Below are positions 58,695 through 64,000 of a stretch of 64,000 nucleotides of DNA, one piece after another. The notes under the pieces were generated by a model. The model saw nothing but the letters and a program-made list of their open reading frames with translations, had not been told where the DNA came from and ran no database searches. The DNA is taken from the NCBI GenBank assembly GCA_902702965.1, contig CACRXP010000746.1, forward strand, positions 138,339 to 202,338, in the 5' to 3' direction. The position numbers and the translations under genes are program-made. Each line of letters opens with the position of its first letter. Position 1 is the stretch's first letter. Source of the DNA: Spirometra erinaceieuropaei (lineage: Eukaryota; Platyhelminthes; Cestoda; Diphyllobothriidea; Diphyllobothriidae).

Positions 58695-61600
58695 GTAAAC
58701 AACCAGACGGATCGCTATAGTTGTTTTGCTTAGCACGTTTTACCAAGTCAAGCGGTTCAGAAAGAACAGCAATGTAGTCGAAGAGCTACAAAAGGATGTC
58801 TGAAACAAAAATCATCAAAAGTGTGAAAGGGTATCATCTAGAAGCGCACGTCGGTTCAATGCCAGCAGTATGAAAGATATCACAGTTAAATGAGAAAAGA
58901 GGTATGGGGTTAAGAAAAGGGCAGGAAGCGGAGCTAAAAGTATTAAGAAAGAGAGCACTACAAGAAGGCGGGTAAGTACTGACATTAGCCGCCGAATGAA
59001 TGTCTACCTAGGTTTTAGGAAGAACTATCATCTCATTGCCTGGAAGGTGATTCAGTTTGGTAGCCGGTGGAGGCTTTACAGGCGTCTGAACAAAAGTCCC
59101 AACATAGCCACCCTGTGTCCTCCTACTGAGAAAGCACCTCTGATAACACAAATGTACTTTGAAGCGTGTAGCACAAGATACAGCCAACGCGGGCTAGAAA
59201 GTTTCGTGGTTGGGTTGACAAGCTGTCACCAGTCAAATTTGTCTCACAGATGTTGTCAGGCTGTCACACCCAGGATGTATTCTTTACGTGAGTGTGCGAC
59301 CAAAGCAGAGTTGTTGAGCGTGCGGTAGGCATGGGAAAGTATCCGGTCCATATGAGAAAACCTATCGGGGCCTACCGACTCTTCACTGGTAAAAAGCCAT
59401 TCATTCGGTGTGGGAGCGATCGGACTACATTTTTTTGGCTTCCTCCAGGCAACGCATTGGTCTGGATTGTATAGGAAGATTAAAAGCTGCTACATAGGGA
59501 AATAGTTTGATATGTCGAGATCCCCCTGCTGAATTTTCAAAAGTACCCATACCCTGGGATCCCAGTAAAGTTATTGAATGGAAATATAGGACAAAAAAGG
59601 TAAACACCGCTTCCGGTAGCATCTATCATAAAACCTGTCGACTACTTTCGACTTGAGTCTAAACCATTCATACGCCTTCAGTGGAACTGGAGGACAACTT
59701 CTTATGAATGACGCGGTCCTAAAAGGCAAAATGAGCAGATAGTAAAGAATGCCCTCAGAAAAAGGAAGAGGCTGCTTCAGGTTTTACGAATGTAAAATGG
59801 CTCCAAGGTTCAAGGCAAAAGGGAGCGCGAGGTTAACAAATGGGATTGGTTAGGGATTCTACCTAGTTTCCATGCCAACGTCCTCCAGGGAATCGTAAAT
59901 AAAACGCTTCTGACGATTTTTGATGGGACTAAAACTTGTCCCATATATCAGGCATTTCATTACGTTATCTAAATGTACTTCCTCGAAAGTGAATGAATGG
60001 ATATGGACCACACTTTGAAGACTCCCTGGGGACCCCCTGCATTTTTCAATAACGCCGGAGGTAAACCGTTAGGACCTGGTCCTCATTTAACCTAAGAAGC
60101 CTTAAGTCGTTGCGAAATTCGGCTAGGCCAAGAAAGTGACTGCAAATAGCTCGCGCGACCCGGTCCTGGGCTTCCAGTCTATGTTGTTGTTGATGACTCA
60201 GGACGTTGTCAACTCGTATATGGTCGGACATTTATTTTATCAGGTTTCTTTAGAATTTCGGATACAGGCGGGTCCCCAGCAGCCACTTGGATTGCTTGTT
60301 TGAGGTTGTCTTCTCTAGCACTTTGGCTTAAAAGCCTAACCACGAGGCAGCGGTGGCAATCAAACTTATTTAACGGCGGTTCACGGTCGCCATGTCACAA
60401 TGCCGTCATCGGGCTTTGCGGCTTTTTTTATAAGGCCTTCAGTGTGCCAGACCTCAGCCGTCCGCACCCTGGTAGCACTGTCGCTGCTGGTCCGCGACTG
60501 CTTATTCGTCAGACCAGGGTCTGCTTATTTTGCAGCTAACCTTCGCTGAAGGCCGTTCTAATATCCGCCACCTGTGGACGTGCCGGGCAGCCAGCAGCTA
60601 GGCTAACGGGCAACCCGTCTTCCCGTCTCGTATAGGGTCGCAGCCCCTTCGATCCCAAAAGTTTGTCGTGGTCGCGTCCAGTTGCGCGACTGCGCGTGGT
60701 AATGCGTCCTTTTGTGTCATCACGTGGCGTCGAATGATTGCCTGGGGTCTGTGTGCAACTCCAGCAGACGAGCCATACCGACACGTTCTTGACGAACGAC
60801 GGAGCTCGCAAACACCTGGATCTAACTAGATCTGTGCATTCTCCCCAGTTTCCCTGTATCTGTTTGGTCTGCGCAACTATCTGAGATGTCGCAATTCCCT
60901 TGCATTGTCTTCCGGTTCATAATAGTGTGTTTGTGGCTGATTGGGCAACTGTTGTTGAAGTTCAGCACTTGTATGGCGCTCAGCGTTCTTCTAAACAGAC
61001 AGTTTTGTTTTCAGAACACTAGAATCTTATCAGCAGACCAGAATATCAATGAAGGTGATCCTCTTAGTCTTTGCGGTCTGAGGTCATTTAACTACTGATA
61101 TCTCAGTACATATCGGCATGCCAAGGAAACTAACGAAATTAAGCCCAAAATTGCAGTCTCTCCTGGAGTCTTGGTGACCCTAGCATATGCAAAATCGCCT
61201 CGATCATGACTCAAGAAACAAGTAAACCGATTTAAGCGTCTCTCACTGGCTGGTAAATCGGTCTGTTTGGAGCGAAGTGGATTTTGAAGCAAAAATTCGA
61301 TGTGTCGAGAATCTTAGCAAGTCCAAAATTATTCCCCGGTATATCGCATTTGCTTTCCGAAAGCAGTTGGATAACATTTTGGAGAGAGAAGCAAGCAAGA
61401 TGACACCTAAAGGATCTATAGCCATGTTAGACAGAAAATTTGCGTGGGGAGACAATTCTGTCCTTTAAAATTATCTCCCTAGGTTGATGTTTCATTAAAA
61501 ATGTTGAAAAGAACAGCTTTTTGAGAACTCGCTCACTGAATAATCGGAGAGGAGAACATTAAAAGTGTCGGTGATATTTGCCTGATTCCGGCCCTTCTGA

Positions 61601-62320
61601 TATCCCCATCATACTCGAGTGGTGACAAATGATCAAGCTAGTCCTAAATAATTAGTTTACGCACTGGGAACACTTCATCAAGAGCCCTTTACCTAATTTG
61701 GGCTACATTTGTAAAGAGAAAGTGAGATCGGCCAAGAATAAATCGATGGTGCCACTGTGATGCAGCGGCCATAAACAAACGCAGGATATGAATATGAAAG
61801 CGTTGGCACTGTGCAGTGCATACGACGTCCGCGTACAGCAACACAGCACCAAAATATTGGGTACCGACAACCTTGGCATGGTGTTGCATGTGGCCTAGTG
61901 AGTTGGCGATGCACGTCATGAAGGATTGAGCGTGGGCGTTTTTATGATGCTGTAATTAAAATTCGACTTTACGGTGAGGGCTAAAACGCTAGACGATGAT
62001 GATGCGCACGAGGAGGAGTCATATGACGTAACACAACATTCAGGGATGTCACTGTAAGTTAAATACTAGTCTTAGGAGCTCGGAAGGTCAGAAAGCTTAG
62101 ATTCATCACGTCTACAAGAATGTGTTCGTGGCCACCGCCAATGAGGAAACCATTGCATAACTGGTAAGAGGCACGTCAATATCGTAGCTATCAATCCTTA
62201 AGAGGTCAGAAACAACATTTTCCAGCCCCTCAAGGACGTTTAATTACCGGTAACTCAAGTAATGGCCACAAACACAAAATAATTCCGAGGCCGATAGGTC
62301 AGCTCGTGTTAGATATCTAC
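58695..62320. other. 5' flank of dynamin, no recognised gene
   Basis: I see no conserved coding sequence, RNA gene or clear core promoter. A GC-richer patch at 60340-60820, with a T-run and TATAAGG at about 60424-60437, could be an old repeat or LTR fragment, but I cannot name it. Confidence 0.35.
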
Positions 62321-62324
62321 GTGA

Positions 62325-63080
62325 GGGTTCGCGGGAACAAGCGCTTTATTAGTCTGACGTTTCGGATTCGGGTGCATAGGATGAATGGCCATCCGAGCAA
62401 CTCCGGCAACCAGTGCCTACGTAAACGAGGCGACTGACAAAATCCAACCGGCCTAAAATTTTGGCGAGTTGCCCCGTGTGTGACGAATGTCTCGAAAGTC
62501 GTCAGCCGCCTCTTTACGCCGCTCAGAATTGGAGTTGCACATTGACCGGCGGCAACCATAAGTTGCCAGATCATGAGGCCGAAAGATCCACTACCGCAGC
62601 AGGGAACATCTGGAGTCGTTTACCGGGTCTGGTACAGTTGTGGGCAAAGCAACTATGTCAGAGAAACCGGGAGACTACCCTCAACGCGGTTGGCCGCGAG
62701 GGCAGCGTGCGGATGAACACGTTCCTCGTGTCAATATCGGCAAGCCAAATCACCCAAAAGCCCGAGCGGATGACGAAATCTGGTAGTCAGTCACTTGACG
62801 GCGTGCATTGGGCGTGGGAGCCGATAACCTTGACCGGCATAAAGGCGCATAAAAACTTCATGGCAACGGCATAGTTCCACACCTGACCAGTCGAGCTGTG
62901 ATACACTTGGGAGCTGCGAACTGTGATAGACATGTAGCGGCCTAATAACTACATCCCATAAATATTGCAACACCTGGACAATCCACTTCCCTTATCTGAC
63001 TCTGTCTCTGACGATGACTCGAGCGGGAATCCGAAACGTCAGGCTAATAATGCACTTGTTCCAGCGATATTTGCTTCGTT
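62325..63080. mobile_element. About 755-bp element flanked by inverted hammerhead-like ends
   Basis: The left end on the minus strand reads GAATCCGAAACGTCAGACTA (62351-62370). The right end on the plus strand (63008-63041) reads CTGACGA, a worn stem II, GGGAATCCGAAACGTCAGG. Outside both are GGAACAAG/CTTGTTCC-like flanks. The interior 62390-62680 matches the decayed copy at 17410-17700. There is no long open frame, so the element is non-autonomous. Confidence 0.7.
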
Positions 63081-64000
63081 CTCCGCGAATACTTCCTGGA
63101 ACTCGACTTTTCGCTTCTATTAGCAAATTAGCCGGGTCTATGCTTCATGTTGCTGAGGGATCGATCCAGTGTAGATGGTTATTTGAAGGATTCTGTTCCC
63201 GCTACTGAGTTATATTTGCTGGCTCCTGTCCCTCCTTCACATAAAAGCAGACAACATCGTACGGGACGTCTTTAACCCGTATGAACTCGTTCGTGGTTAA
63301 ACACGCTTTCCCAAGTACGCAGAAGGAGGCACTGGGTCATAATAGGCGCGGGGGCAAAGATTGTACACCCCGTAGAAGACTAAATTTCTTAAAATGTCAG
63401 GGCTGTTTCTCTTCTGAATAATTCAGGCACTTGCACCATAACGTCCGACAAGACCGAACGAATTCTGAAGTCAAAGTGACTCAGACCTCCGACTTTACAG
63501 CTAAATACGACGTCAAGAGACTTCATCGGATCATTAGAATGAGCCGGCCCAGCGCTCCGTTATCAGTGAAGATCAAAATCAACTAAGGCGTACTATTGGC
63601 AATGCACACAAACATGGATATGATGGAATGAGCATCTTTTTTCGGCATACGAACCCGAAGGGTTCAACTACCTCAGCTGTTCATTTAAACGAATTTCGGG
63701 TGCCCAGGGTTAGGTGTGAGATCGACCTACTCCTTTTGTCTAAACATTTCCCCTAACCAGTCGGTGTAAAAACGTAGGATTTAGCCAGGAGACAGGGGCT
63801 CCTGGATACCTCGTTACATTTCTGATAGAATCTGCATGTGTACGAAGGCCCAACTAACCATTGAAATGTTAAGAAGGAATTTATAAATAGGGATTAAAAT
63901 CAGGGCAGCCAGCAGGCGGACAACCTGCTGGGGATAAATGCGCTACAGCACGAGTGCAGGAAAAGTTAAGATGTAGACAGTAGAGGAAGAGGTGGGAAAC
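63081..64000. other. Unassigned DNA to window end
   Basis: The first 50 bases (ACTTCCTGGAACTCGACTTT) continue the flank shared with 39711-39745. I see nothing further that I can support. Confidence 0.4.

Noticed and set aside
61277..61468. 63-codon plus-strand frame as a small gene
   Set aside because: It has no recognised motif, promoter or splice evidence and a length expected by chance.

Overview
The window is eukaryotic, intron-rich and full of transposable elements. It fits a parasitic flatworm, most likely a diphyllobothriidean tapeworm; this is an inference from gene structure and repeat types, not a database match. Three observations point that way. The one recognisable gene has tiny introns at its 5' end (32, 39 and 37 bp) and multi-kilobase introns further 3', a bias known from flatworm genes. 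The non-LTR and Penelope-like retroelement fragments look like those common in tapeworms. tRNA-derived SINE-like repeats recur through the window. Two runs of N (31054-31231 and 51355-51435) show it is a draft scaffold.

The only host gene I can support is a dynamin GTPase on the minus strand, with start codon at 58678 and stop at 23091. I rebuilt 16 exons by splice sites and phase. Exons 1-5 give the GTPase domain (P-loop, switch threonine, DLPG, TKLD) and the start of the stalk, exons 6-9 the middle/stalk, exon 10 a linker, exons 11-12 the PH domain, exons 13-14 the GED and exons 15-16 a proline-rich tail. The pieces total about 856 residues, near the usual dynamin length. About 20 residues of the GED, between exons 13 and 14, were not found.

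Bases 46054-51354 and 51436-56759 are near-identical direct copies lying on either side of an N gap. Both carry exons 6 and 7, and the gap cuts exon 5 of the first copy. The geometry is that of two overlapping allelic contigs that were not merged, so the apparent exon duplication is probably an assembly artefact.

Layout from low to high coordinates: 1-2450 decayed LINE; 4150-4600 tRNA-like SINEs; 5174-6164 Penelope-like reverse transcriptase plus an (ATT)n tract; 6.5-23 kb noncoding 3' flank with small foldback and TIR repeats; 23.1-58.7 kb dynamin with repeat-laden introns; 58.7-64 kb 5' flank without a recognised gene, holding a repeat at 62.3-63.1 kb.

The most unusual structure is a repeat family whose ends are inverted copies of a sequence carrying a hammerhead-ribozyme-like core (CTGATGA, a 6-bp stem II, then GAAA). 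Recognisable members lie at 32.6, 39.6, 42.0-42.5 and 62.3-63.1 kb, with decayed relatives at 16 and 18 kb. One intact core lies in a dynamin intron in the sense orientation.
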